Below, piece after piece: positions 44,803 through 53,416 of a DNA stretch of 59,994 nt. Below the pieces are notes generated by a model. The model did no database searches and was not told the origin of the DNA. It saw only the letters and a program-made list of their open reading frames with translations. The position numbers were made by a program, and so were the translations under genes. The number at the start of each line of letters is the position of its first letter. The stretch's first letter is position 1. The DNA comes from JACKFB01 sp041389525 (GTDB lineage: Bacteria; Myxococcota_A; UBA9042; PHBI01; JACKFB01). The DNA lies in assembly GCA_041389525.1 (NCBI GenBank), contig JAWKRR010000048.1:1-59994 (forward strand). Direction: 5' to 3'.

Positions 44803-45408
44803 GTGCTTCCCACCGTGCCCATCCCACTCATCGCGAATCGCGTCGCCCGCCTGCTCGCGCTCGGCGCGCTGCTCGCCGCCTGCTCGAGCCCGCCGGCCGG
44901 CGTCGTCGACTTGGACGGGCTGGCGCAGAACCCACTCGCGGGCGACGCCGCCGCGCAGGTGCTCGTGTTCGTGCGCTCGGACTGCCCCATCGCCAACCGC
45001 TACGCGCCCGAGCTGAAGCGCCTCGCCGAGCGCTTCGCCGGCCAGCGCGTCGCCCTCCACCTCGTCTACCCGGACCCGGACGAGGCGCCCGCCACGATTC
45101 GCAAACACCTCGACGAATACAGGCTCTCAGACGCGAAGCTCGGCGCGCTGCGCGACCCACAGCACAGCCTGGTGAGCCTGGCCCACGCCAAAGTGACGCC
45201 GTCAGCCGCGGTCTTCGTCAGGGGCGAGCTGGCTTACTCGGGACGGATCGACGACACCTGGGTCGCCTTCGGGAAGTTCCGACCCCAGCCGACGGTGCGT
45301 GACCTCGTGGACGCGGTGGACGCCGTCTTGGCCGGCAAGGCGCCAGCCGCGCGCGAGACGGTCGCCATCGGCTGCTACATCCCGGCGCTGCAAGGCGAGG
45401 GCGAGTGA
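44803..45408 (+). CDS. Thioredoxin-fold (redoxin-like) lipoprotein
   Basis: The 201-residue product starts at a GTG. A signal peptide ends at a lipobox ALLAACSS. The domain shows a thioredoxin-type strand followed by VFVRSDCPIANRYAPELKRLAERF, with only one active-site Cys (SDCPIANRY instead of CxxC), then a cis-Pro region (VTPSAAVFVRGELAYSGRIDD). This form is seen in redoxin proteins paired with the cytochrome/monooxygenase-like protein family encoded next. A C-terminal Cys (GCYIPAL) might pair with it. It overlaps the following gene. Confidence 0.82.
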   Translation: MLPTVPIPLIANRVARLLALGALLAACSSPPAGVVDLDGLAQNPLAGDAAAQVLVFVRSDCPIANRYAPELKRLAERFAGQRVALHLVYPDPDEAPATIRKHLDEYRLSDAKLGALRDPQHSLVSLAHAKVTPSAAVFVRGELAYSGRIDDTWVAFGKFRPQPTVRDLVDAVDAVLAGKAPAARETVAIGCYIPALQGEGE

Positions 45409-47660
45409 TGCGGCGAGCCCTGGGGGCGGCCCTGCTCTGCGCGTGGCTGCTCAGCGCGTGCTCGGAGAAGCCCGCGCCCGCCGGCCCAGCGCCCACACCG
45501 ACGGCCCCGGCGCCCCAAGCCGCGTCCGACGCCGCGCCGACCCTCGAAGCACCGCCCGAGATCACCTGGGCCACCCACATCGCGCCGATCCTCGACGCCA
45601 AGTGCAGCTTCTGCCACCGCGAGGGCCAGTCGGGCCCCTTCGCGCTGCTCAGCTGGGACGAGGTCTACGACCACACCGACCAGATCGCCGAGGTGGTCGC
45701 CAGCGGCTACATGCCGCCGTGGAAGGGCAAGACCCAGCACCCGGGCGGCTTCTCCAACGACCGCAGCCTGAGCGACGCCGACAAGGCCACGATCGCGGCG
45801 TGGGCGGCGGGCGGCTTCAAGCGCGGCGACCTGTCCAAGCGCCCGCCGGTCCCCGTGCTGAAAGACGGCTGGCCCATGGGCGAGCCGGACCTGGTGGTCG
45901 AGCTGCCACCCGGCTACACGCTCCCCGCGGAAGGGACGGATATCTATCGGAATTTCGTCATCGAGGCGCCGCTGGCCGCCAAGCCGAACACCGAGTCCGT
46001 GTGGGTGCGCGCCTGGGATTTTCAGCCCACCAACGCGCGCGTCGTCCACCACGCCATCCTGAACGTGGACCACACGGGCTGGGCGCGCCGGGAGGCGGCC
46101 GCCGACCCGGAGCCGGGCTTCGGCGGCATGGACGTCGGCAACATCCAGTCGCCCGGGCTCTACCTCGTGTGGGCGCCTGGCTCCGACGGCTCGGCGGCGC
46201 TGACCGGGCCCGCCGGGACCGCGTGGGAGCTGGACCGCAAGACCGACCTCGTCCTGCAGCTTCACATGCAGCCGACCGGCAAGCCCGAGCCCGTCGGCGT
46301 GCGAATCGGCCTGTATTTCGCTCTGCAACCGCCCGCCCGAAAGCCCCTCACGATGCGCATCGGCGACGCGCCGCTCGACATCCCGCCCGGCGAGGCCAAC
46401 TACCGCGTGACCGACCGGCTGGTCATCCCGGTCGACGGCGAGCTCTACAGCGCCTTTCCGCACGCCCACTACCTGGGCAAGCGCTTCCTGCTCACCCTGA
46501 CGCCGCCGGGCGGGGAGCCCTCGGAGATCCTGCGCGTCGACTCCTGGGACTTCGTCTGGCAGGACCAGTACCGCTGGGCTCAGCCCATCACGGTGGCGGC
46601 GGGGACGGTCATGGATCTCGAGATCGTCTATGACAACTCGGCGGACAACCCCGCCAACCCAAGCACACCGCCGGTTCGCGTGCGGGCGGGCGCCGGCTCG
46701 AAGGACGAGATGGGCAACGTCACCCTCGACTTCGTGCCCGCGGCCAACGACGGCGGGGTGGCGCTGCGCGAGTGGAAGTACCGGCGCGAGCTTGAGCGGG
46801 GCAGCGACCCGGCGCGGGCCCACTACAACCTGGGCAACGTCCTTCGAGAGAAGGGGGCGCTGCAGGCCGCGGTCGACGAGTACGAGTCCGCGCTGGCGCT
46901 GGAGCCGAACCACGTCCACGCCTTGGGAAATCTCGCGGTGACGCTGCACGAGCTCGGGCGAAACGCGGAGGCCGGGGTCGCGGCGATGCGCGTGCTCAAG
47001 CTGGCGCCGGACGACACCGCGGCGCTGATGACCTTGGGCTTGGTCGAGAACGCCGCCGGGCGCATCGAGGGGGCGCGGCGGCGATTCGAGGCGACGCTGA
47101 AGGTGGACCCGACTCACGGCGCGGCGCTGAACGGCTTGGCCTCGCTCGACGGAGGCGCGGGCGTGGAGGCGCTGGAGCGCGCGGCGGCCGGCGGCAATGC
47201 GGCGGCCACCCTGAAGCTGGCCGACCTGGACACCCAGGCGGGGCGTCTGGAGGCCGCCATCGCGCGGCTGAGGCCGGTGGTGGCTGCCGGCCGTGCGCCC
47301 GTGGGCGTCCAGGTGGCGCTGGGCTCCGCGCTGGTACAGAGCGGGCAGGTCGCCGACGGCATCGCCGAGCTTGGGCGCGCGGTCGAAGCGGCGCCCCACG
47401 ACGCGAACGCGAGGTTCAGGCTCGGCGGCGCGCTGCTCGCCACGGGCAAAAAGACCGAGGCGCGGCCTCACTTGGAGGAGGCCGCGCGCTTGGGGCCGGA
47501 CGCGGCGCCGGTCTACGAGGCCCTGGGCGTCCTCGAAGCCCAGAGCGGAAACCTCAAGGCGGCGGCTGCTCATTTTGAGCGCGCCGTCGCCCTGGCTCCC
47601 GGCGAGGCCAAGCACCAGCAGAACCTCGCGCGGGTCCGGGCGCTCATCGAGCGCCGCTGA
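45405..47660 (+). CDS. Lipoprotein with c-type heme motif, copper-monooxygenase-like domain and TPR repeats
   Basis: The GTG at 45405 overlaps the previous stop (an ATG at 45408 is also possible); 751 residues. The lipobox is LLSAC19. A heme-binding CSFCH motif at 67-71 lies in a DUF-type cytochrome region (APILDAKCSFCHREGQSGPF). The middle carries His pairs typical of ascorbate-dependent type II copper monooxygenases: VVHHAILNVD, LQLHMQPTGK and FPHAHYLGK. About 270 C-terminal residues are TPR repeats. The domain set suggests a periplasmic oxidative enzyme or electron carrier complex; the substrate is unknown. Confidence 0.85.
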   Translation: MMRRALGAALLCAWLLSACSEKPAPAGPAPTPTAPAPQAASDAAPTLEAPPEITWATHIAPILDAKCSFCHREGQSGPFALLSWDEVYDHTDQIAEVVASGYMPPWKGKTQHPGGFSNDRSLSDADKATIAAWAAGGFKRGDLSKRPPVPVLKDGWPMGEPDLVVELPPGYTLPAEGTDIYRNFVIEAPLAAKPNTESVWVRAWDFQPTNARVVHHAILNVDHTGWARREAAADPEPGFGGMDVGNIQSPGLYLVWAPGSDGSAALTGPAGTAWELDRKTDLVLQLHMQPTGKPEPVGVRIGLYFALQPPARKPLTMRIGDAPLDIPPGEANYRVTDRLVIPVDGELYSAFPHAHYLGKRFLLTLTPPGGEPSEILRVDSWDFVWQDQYRWAQPITVAAGTVMDLEIVYDNSADNPANPSTPPVRVRAGAGSKDEMGNVTLDFVPAANDGGVALREWKYRRELERGSDPARAHYNLGNVLREKGALQAAVDEYESALALEPNHVHALGNLAVTLHELGRNAEAGVAAMRVLKLAPDDTAALMTLGLVENAAGRIEGARRRFEATLKVDPTHGAALNGLASLDGGAGVEALERAAAGGNAAATLKLADLDTQAGRLEAAIARLRPVVAAGRAPVGVQVALGSALVQSGQVADGIAELGRAVEAAPHDANARFRLGGALLATGKKTEARPHLEEAARLGPDAAPVYEALGVLEAQSGNLKAAAAHFERAVALAPGEAKHQQNLARVRALIERR

Positions 47661-47675
47661 CCCGCGCGCCGCGGC

Positions 47676-48431
47676 CTAGAGCAACCCCAGGGTCGGGTCG
47701 GGCGCGCTGACCGCGAAGTTCAAGGTCTGGAGCAGCGCGCCGCTGGCGTCTCGCAGCTCAGCCGTCCACTCGCCGGCGTCGGTGGGGGCGAGGCGGCGGC
47801 GGGCCCAGGTGCGCCAGCGAGGGCTGGTGCCGACCTCGAGGCTGACCGACGCGCGCGCCTCGCCGTCGCGCAGCCAGGTCAGGGTGACCGTGGTCGGCGG
47901 ACCGGCGTTCTCCACCTGAAACCACGCGTAGACCTGGTCGGCGCCGGCGGTGAACGCGGCGGCGACGCCCGTGGGCTCGCGCGCCTCGACGCCCGTGCCG
48001 AGCGCGGAGTTCAGGACCTGCAGCGCAACGGCCTCGGGCGCGGGCGCGTCGGCGGCGACCACGGCGCGTGGCGCGAGCTCGGGAGCCGGGGCCACGGCCA
48101 GCACGGGCCGCGGCGCGGGCAGCGCCTCGGCAGCCGGCGCCGCCGCGGCCTTGGCGACCGCGCCACGGACCTCCCGCGTGACCGGCGGCGGCACCGAGTC
48201 GCGCGCGGCGACGGGCACCGAGCGCGGCGCCGTCGCGGCGTCAGCCTCGGCCTGGGTGTCGCCGAAGCCTCGCGACTGGCTCGACGGAGGCGGCGCGATC
48301 TCACGGTCGGGGGCTTCGCCGCAGCTATACGCGACCAGGGCGAGGCCGGCGCCAGGGATGGCCATGAACGCGATGACCAGGGCGCGGACCGCGCGGACGA
48401 TGAAGCGGATGATGGGGTTCTGGTTGGACAC
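47676..48431 (-). CDS. DUF2914-domain membrane protein
   Basis: I choose the GTG at 48431, preceded by an AGGAGA site, giving 251 residues. An N-terminal hydrophobic helix (RALVIAFMAIPGAGLALVAYSC) may anchor the protein or act as a lipid-modified signal. A Pro/Ala/Val-rich linker (about 45-150) follows. The C-terminal 100 residues fit DUF2914: YAWFQVENAG, TVTLTWLRDGEARASVSLEV, RWRTWARRRL, GEWTAELRDASGALLQTLNFAV. DUF2914 domains are small beta-rich extracytoplasmic domains. It is convergent with the preceding TPR protein (15 bp apart). Confidence 0.82.
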   Translation of the reverse strand: MSNQNPIIRFIVRAVRALVIAFMAIPGAGLALVAYSCGEAPDREIAPPPSSQSRGFGDTQAEADAATAPRSVPVAARDSVPPPVTREVRGAVAKAAAAPAAEALPAPRPVLAVAPAPELAPRAVVAADAPAPEAVALQVLNSALGTGVEAREPTGVAAAFTAGADQVYAWFQVENAGPPTTVTLTWLRDGEARASVSLEVGTSPRWRTWARRRLAPTDAGEWTAELRDASGALLQTLNFAVSAPDPTLGLL

Positions 48432-48618
48432 GGGGTCTCCTGGGCTCGTGGGCGCGCCGTGGTGGCTGAGCCCTACGACTGGCTGCGATTGCCAGATGCG
48501 TGCCAACCTCGATTATCCAGGTAGTGACTGGCTAATCGACGAATCGCCCGCCGGCGCCGGGGTCGGGCTCGTGGCCCGAGGTACACGGGCGCGGGCCGCT
48601 GAGACACGGCCACACCCG

Positions 48619-49269
48619 CTAAGGCGCGGTGATCGGCGCCACGTCGAAGGCGCCCGTGACCGCGTCGAAGCAGTGGCGGGCGGCGACGTAATCGCTGGCG
48701 GTGGACTCAGCCCGGATCTCGTAGAGCCGCCGGTTCGGGTCGTCTCGGGGCGCGACCGCGAGGCTGACGCGCATCCCCTGGCGCACGCCGGCCCGCTGAC
48801 CGCTGACCTCAAAGCGCATCGCCGTGACGCCCAGGTAGAGCACGGGCTCCAGCCACGACAGCCGCGGCTCCTCGAAGCCCAGGGTGTCGACCCGCGCCCG
48901 GGTCAGCGCCTCGATGCCGCCGGGGGGAGGCGGGCTCGCGCGGATAATCCCGATGCAGTGGCGCCCGTCGGTGAGCCCGGCGACGCCCTCGACGTCGGCG
49001 GCGGACACGGCCATGCTGTCCAAGAATCGCCAGCTCGCATCTGGCAAATCGAGGCGTACGCCGTGCCGCGAGTCGATGAAGGGTTCGGGGCGGGCGGGGG
49101 CTTTGGGGCGGGGGGCGGGCGCGATCTCGGGCGGTGCTGCGGTGGTCGGGGCGGCGGCCTCAGTCGGCGCCGTGGCGGCGGGCGTCGAGACGGGGGCCGC
49201 CTCGCGGCAGCCGAGCAGCGTCGCGGCAAGGGCGGCCGCCAGGGCGGCTACGAGCAGACGGCGGCTCAC
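48619..49269 (-). CDS. Lipoprotein of unknown function
   Basis: The GTG at 49269 overlaps the stop of the next upstream gene (GTGA) and gives 216 residues. The lipobox is AATLLGCRE, followed by an Ala/Thr/Pro linker. The folded part starts near FIDSRHGVRLDLPDASWRFLDS, with GRHCIGIIRASPPPPGG, RFEVSGQRAGVRQGMRVSLAVAP, and a terminal ARHCFDAVTGAFDVAP; the two Cys may form a disulphide. No family was recognised. It is probably co-transcribed with the glycosidase-like lipoprotein upstream. Confidence 0.65.
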   Translation of the reverse strand: MSRRLLVAALAAALAATLLGCREAAPVSTPAATAPTEAAAPTTAAPPEIAPAPRPKAPARPEPFIDSRHGVRLDLPDASWRFLDSMAVSAADVEGVAGLTDGRHCIGIIRASPPPPGGIEALTRARVDTLGFEEPRLSWLEPVLYLGVTAMRFEVSGQRAGVRQGMRVSLAVAPRDDPNRRLYEIRAESTASDYVAARHCFDAVTGAFDVAPITAP

Positions 49270-51158
49270 GGGCACGAGGGCGTCGAGACGCTGAGCACGC
49301 CACCGCTCGCCGTGATGAAGGTGTCGCCGACGTTCTTGGTGAGGCATTTCGGCTGGATATTGGTGACGGGGGTCTTGCCGGGGCCCGAGATGGCGACCTG
49401 CACCAAGCCGGTGGGCGAGCGCAGGGTGAACTTGCCGTCGGGCCCGCTGAAGGTGTGGAAGCGCTCAGCGTAGACGGGGCAGGTCCAGCCGGTCACCCGC
49501 GCGAAGGGCACGGCCTTTCCGGCGGCGTCGATGAGGCGCCCGCTGACCTGGAAGGCGGTCGGGCCGCTGTAGTTGAGCGCGACTGGGGCTGCGGGGCAGG
49601 CGGCGTCGGCGGTGGCGAGGTCGATGGCCTTGAAGATGCCGGCGACGGGCTTGAGTGACGAGTCGAGCTTCACCGCGCCCAGGCCGCCGAGGGTGGCGCT
49701 GGTGGTGTCGCGGAGCTGGCCCCAGCCGTAGCCGAGGGCGCCGCAGTTGCGCGCGGCGACCATGGACTTCTGCGCGAAGGCGACCTGCTCGCTCTCGGTG
49801 CCCCAGGCGCCGCTCGCGAAGCCGGTGGCGGTGACCATCCACGGCCGCCCGGTGGCCGCGAGCCAGGTAAGCTCCGCCGCGTAGGTGGTCTCACGCACGG
49901 CGTCGAAGCCGCCCAAGGGGTGCGGGTGGTAGCCCAGGAAGTCCACGGGCAGGGTCGCCGCGTCGAAGCTCACCGAGGCGCCGGAGTCGCCCAGGCCCAG
50001 GGTCACGAGCTGGGGCGCGCCGGTCGCCCGAATCGCCTGATACCAGCTGGACATCACGGTGCGCGTGGTCGCCGCGGTGAGCAGCAGCGGGGGCGTGGGC
50101 TGGGGGACGGCCTCGACGACCTCGTAGGCGAAGAGGGCCGACTCGTGGGCGAACTCGGTGGCGAGCACGGTCAGCAGCGACTTGTGCGCGGAGGTCTCCG
50201 CCGGCTCGCTGAAGTCCGCGCGGCCCGCCGCCAGCATCACCTTGAGCTTGCGGGCCTTGGCTAGCTCGACCACGCCGGCGATCAGCTCCACGCTCGCCTC
50301 GCGCTCGGCGGGGACAGCGAAGTCGAGGGCGGCGCAGCTCTCGAGGGCGCCCTGGGCGCTGAGGCGAACGCAGCCCAGCAGCGAGGCGCCGGCGGGGTGG
50401 TGGAAGTCCAGGCCGGTCAGGCGCACGGCGTTGAAGCCCATCAGGACCGCGAGGTCCAGGTCGTCGCCGATGCGGGCGAGGCAGCTCACGGTGTCGGAGC
50501 AGCAGACGCCGTCGTCGCAGCTGTCCCAGTGGGGCGCGATGAACCACGGCTCAGGCCCGGCGGCGCTGGGGCGGCGGACCTCGACCGCGTAGCCGACCAT
50601 GCGGGGGTGCCAGGCCGCGCCGTTGAGTCGGAAGCCGCTGGAGCCGAGGGTCACGCGGCCGGGGGCGCACGGGTCGGGCGGGGCGACGATGGTGTCGGGG
50701 GTCGCGTCGGCGTCGGGGGTCGCGTCGGGGCCGAGGTCGGGTTCGGCGTCGGCGTCGGCGTCGGGCTCGGTCGTGGCGTCGGCGTCGGCGTCGGCGTCGG
50801 GCGGCAGGTCATGAGCCAGCCCGAGATCCTCTCCCAGGTCGAGGTCCGGACCCGCGTCCGTCACGGCGTCGGGCTCGACCTCGAGCGCGGCGTCCGTCGG
50901 CAGGTCGCCATCGACCTCGAGCGCGGCGTCGGCGTCCGCGTCAAATCCCTCGGTCCCATCAGGGATTTCGGGGCTGTCGTCGGCCGCGTCGGCCCCGCCG
51001 TCGCCCAGGGCGTCGAGGATCGTCACCTCGCTCAGGGGCAGCTCGCGCAAGCCGCCGTCGTCGGCTTGGTCAAGCGGCACGAAGCTGGTGCAGCCGGCGA
51101 CGCCCGCGAGGAGCGCCGGGGCGAGGGCGAGGGCGATGAGTCGAAGGGTGGGGGTCAC
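49266..51158 (-). CDS. Lipoprotein with Asp/Ala linker and glycoside-hydrolase-like barrel
   Basis: The protein has 630 residues. The lipobox is GVAGC23. Residues about 45-165 are an acidic low-complexity linker (DADADADATTEPD and similar), a codon-repeat tract on the DNA. From about 170 there is a barrel-like region: GFRLNGAAWHPRMVGYAVEV, LMGFNAVRLTGLDFHH, KVMLAAGRADFSE, FAYEVVEAVPQ (a Glu at the barrel rim) and DFLGYHPHPLG, a layout like GH5-type (mannanase/cellulase) folds. The C-terminal 90 residues look like a carboxypeptidase-regulatory-like domain (VSGRLIDAAGKAVPFARVTG). Catalytic residues are not assured. Confidence 0.7.
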   Translation of the reverse strand: MTPTLRLIALALAPALLAGVAGCTSFVPLDQADDGGLRELPLSEVTILDALGDGGADAADDSPEIPDGTEGFDADADAALEVDGDLPTDAALEVEPDAVTDAGPDLDLGEDLGLAHDLPPDADADADATTEPDADADAEPDLGPDATPDADATPDTIVAPPDPCAPGRVTLGSSGFRLNGAAWHPRMVGYAVEVRRPSAAGPEPWFIAPHWDSCDDGVCCSDTVSCLARIGDDLDLAVLMGFNAVRLTGLDFHHPAGASLLGCVRLSAQGALESCAALDFAVPAEREASVELIAGVVELAKARKLKVMLAAGRADFSEPAETSAHKSLLTVLATEFAHESALFAYEVVEAVPQPTPPLLLTAATTRTVMSSWYQAIRATGAPQLVTLGLGDSGASVSFDAATLPVDFLGYHPHPLGGFDAVRETTYAAELTWLAATGRPWMVTATGFASGAWGTESEQVAFAQKSMVAARNCGALGYGWGQLRDTTSATLGGLGAVKLDSSLKPVAGIFKAIDLATADAACPAAPVALNYSGPTAFQVSGRLIDAAGKAVPFARVTGWTCPVYAERFHTFSGPDGKFTLRSPTGLVQVAISGPGKTPVTNIQPKCLTKNVGDTFITASGGVLSVSTPSCP

Positions 51159-51209
51159 GGGGCGGCATGATAGGGCGCCGCCTCGGTGGTGGCGAGGGGC
51201 GCCCCGGAA

Positions 51210-52169
51210 TCAGTGGGCTTCGGCGTGACCGTCCGCGCCGTTTGGCTGCGGTGCGTCGTCCGAGTCGCCGCTGTCGCCGTCGTCCTTCGACCCCAGGAGG
51301 CGCTGGAAGAAGGCGCGCTGGTCGCCGACGCCGAGGTCCAGGGTGCGCATCGGGAAGGGGATGTCGATGCCGTGCTCGTCGTACTTGGCCTTGATGGCTT
51401 TGATCATGCGCGAGCGGGTCTCGAGGGTGACGACCTGCTCGGAGTCGTTGACCCAGAAGCGCACCACGAAGTCGATCGAGCTGCCGCCGAACTCCTTGTA
51501 GTAGAGCTCGACCTTGCCGTCGCCGAGCTCTTCCGAGATGGGGGTGACGGCTTGGATCGCGAGGTCCTGGGCGAGGTCGAGGTCGGAGCCGTAGGACACG
51601 CCCATGTTGACCTCGACGCGCCGCCGCGGCGCTTGGCTGTAGTTGACGATGGCGTTCTGGAAGACCTCTTTGTTGGGGATGATGACCAGCGGGCCGTCGA
51701 GGCGGCGGACGATGGTGGCGCGCAGGTCGGTGCGCTCGATGCGGCCGAGGAAATCGTTGGTCTCGATGAGGTCGCCGATGCGGAAGGGGCGGCGCATGGC
51801 GAGCAGCACGCCGGAGACGAAGTTGGCGGCGATGTCTTGGAAGGCGAAACCCAGGGCGATACCGAGGACGCCGACACCGGCGAGCAGCGAGGTGACGGTC
51901 TTGTCGAGCTCGAGCACGCCCAGGGCGATGAAGAAGCCGAGGGTCAGCACGCCTGCGCGGATGGCGGAGGCGACGAGCCGGACGACCTGCGGGTTGTCGG
52001 AGGCGCGGCCGATGGCTTTCTCGGTCAGGCGCATCGCCAAGCGGGCGAGGAACCAGAACAGCGTCATCACGGCGAGCGCGATGGCGATGTTGGGGAGCAT
52101 CGTCACGAGGGTTTGAAACCAGGTGGCGATCTTCTCGGTGAGGGCGGAGAGGGCTTCGGTGACGTCCAT
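51210..52169 (-). CDS. Small-conductance mechanosensitive channel (MscS family)
   Basis: The 319-residue product has three N-terminal hydrophobic segments and the pore helix with Ala/Gly packing, then the MscS beta domain (IGDLIETNDFLGRIERTDLRATIVRRLDGPLVIIPNKEVFQNAIVNYS) and an alpha/beta domain ending with the channel's C-terminal portal (DIPFPMRTLDLG). It opens under membrane tension to release solutes on hypo-osmotic shock. The gene stands alone, divergent from the hydrolase across a 275-bp spacer that shows nothing distinct. Confidence 0.94.
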   Translation of the reverse strand: MDVTEALSALTEKIATWFQTLVTMLPNIAIALAVMTLFWFLARLAMRLTEKAIGRASDNPQVVRLVASAIRAGVLTLGFFIALGVLELDKTVTSLLAGVGVLGIALGFAFQDIAANFVSGVLLAMRRPFRIGDLIETNDFLGRIERTDLRATIVRRLDGPLVIIPNKEVFQNAIVNYSQAPRRRVEVNMGVSYGSDLDLAQDLAIQAVTPISEELGDGKVELYYKEFGGSSIDFVVRFWVNDSEQVVTLETRSRMIKAIKAKYDEHGIDIPFPMRTLDLGVGDQRAFFQRLLGSKDDGDSGDSDDAPQPNGADGHAEAH

Positions 52170-52444
52170 GAGGGCTCCGTGCGGTGACTGTGCAAAGGCT
52201 CGGCCGGCCCCCGTTCCGCCGAAGCGAAACGCGCTCGCCGAAGCGAGGACGCGGGTGCCTGGGGACCGGTCGAGCGACCCGCGGTCGCCGGATTGGGCTG
52301 CGCGGGCGGAGGGGCGCCTGCAGGACGCCGCTCCGGGGCTGTGTAGTCCAAGAAGCGTGCCACGGCTGGGTCATGGCGCTGCGGCCGCCGGAGGGGCGAT
52401 TGGCGACGTAGTTCTGAGGCCGCGATTAGGCTACGGTCCCGCCC

Positions 52445-53314
52445 ATGCCGAACCTCCGCACCGCCCGCGCCCAGGCCCTCCCCCGCAACCCCGGCCCCTC
52501 GCTGTCCGCGGTGGTCGAGAGCCTGCGGATGCTCCGGTCGGCGCCGCGCTTCGAAGACCGCGCCCCCACCCTGAGCGCCGTGGCGTTTCGCCCCGGCCGG
52601 GGCGACATGGGACACGCCCTCGCCGACGTCTGGCTGCCCGAGCACCCCACGACGCGCGCCTCGGTGCTGCTGGTGCACGGCGGCGGCTTCGTGCTGGGCT
52701 CGCGCGCGATGAAGCCCATGCGGCTGCTGGCCGCGCGCCTCTTCGACGCCGGCGTGGCGGTCGCAAGCATCGACTACCGCCTGGCACTGCGCGGCGGCCG
52801 CCTGCACACCATGGTGGACGACGTGGACGCCGCCCTGGACTGGTGGCGCGCGCGGCTCCCCAGCTACGGCCTCGACCCCGACGCGGTCACACTCGCCGGC
52901 GCCAGCGCGGGCGCGGCGCTCTCCTGGCTAGCCGTGTCAAAAACCCAGGCGCCACCTGCGCGTTTGGCCTCGATCTACGGCGTCTACGACCTCAGCTACT
53001 TGGCCCGCGGGACGTCCGCCGTCATCGGGCGCCTGGTCGCCGGGACCCGCGACGCCGAGGCCCTCTACGCCAAGTCCCCCCTGGCCACCCCCGGCCTCGC
53101 CCTCCCCGTCCTGCTGGTCCACGGCACCGCCGACCGCCTGGTCCCCTACACCCAAGCCGAGCGCGTCCTACAAGCCCGCAACGCCGCCAACCTCCCCACA
53201 GAGCTGGTCCGCTGCGAAGGCGAACCCCACGCCTTCCTAAACGACGCCAGCCGCCCCGCCAGCACCCGCGTCGTCGAAGCCACCCTCCAATTCGCCCAGG
53301 CCGCGGCTAGCTAA
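52445..53314 (+). CDS. Alpha/beta hydrolase of the HSL (hormone-sensitive lipase-like) type
   Basis: The 289-residue product has HGGGFVLGS (oxyanion hole HGGG), nucleophile motif GASAGAALSW with Ser in GxSxG, the acid in HGTADRLVPYTQ, and the catalytic His in EGEPHAFLND. The HGGG form points to carboxylesterases of the HSL branch, not to the MenH type. Substrate unknown. The stop codon TAA (53312-53314) lies within the 22-bp direct repeat that bounds the inserted module, and the last four codons come from that repeat. Confidence 0.9.
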   Translation: MPNLRTARAQALPRNPGPSLSAVVESLRMLRSAPRFEDRAPTLSAVAFRPGRGDMGHALADVWLPEHPTTRASVLLVHGGGFVLGSRAMKPMRLLAARLFDAGVAVASIDYRLALRGGRLHTMVDDVDAALDWWRARLPSYGLDPDAVTLAGASAGAALSWLAVSKTQAPPARLASIYGVYDLSYLARGTSAVIGRLVAGTRDAEALYAKSPLATPGLALPVLLVHGTADRLVPYTQAERVLQARNAANLPTELVRCEGEPHAFLNDASRPASTRVVEATLQFAQAAAS

Positions 53315-53320
53315 TCGCGG
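53299..53320. repeat. Left copy of the 22-bp direct repeat
   Basis: Identical to 56653-56674. The core reads CCGCGGCTAGCTAATCGCGG (53301-53320) preceded by GG. Here it carries the hydrolase stop. At this copy the dyad extends to perfect 9-bp arms, CAGGCCGCG (53297-53305) and CGCGGCCTG (53316-53324), around a 10-nt centre containing TAGCTA. Confidence 0.92.
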
Positions 53321-53416
53321 CCTGCTGGCGCGACCGACCGACCGGCCCGCGCGATTGTGTGACGCTGCCGATCCGCTCCAATAGACTGGGCGGCGCGCAG
53401 ACTGCACGAGGCCCCC

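Noticed and set aside
52445..53314. The alpha/beta hydrolase as the missing MenH
   Set aside because: The HGGG oxyanion motif and GxSxG context are of the HSL esterase branch, and the gene is over 20 kb from the men cluster.
53297..53324. Reading the dyad at the direct repeat as a chromosomal dif site
   Set aside because: The arms are 9 bp with a 10-nt centre and are GC-rich; this does not fit the 11-6-11 layout of XerCD sites, and a second identical copy is present.
53355..53387. TTGTGT ... TAGACT as a promoter for the inserted module
   Set aside because: The spacer is 21 bp and each box is only a partial match, so it is not better than chance in this region.
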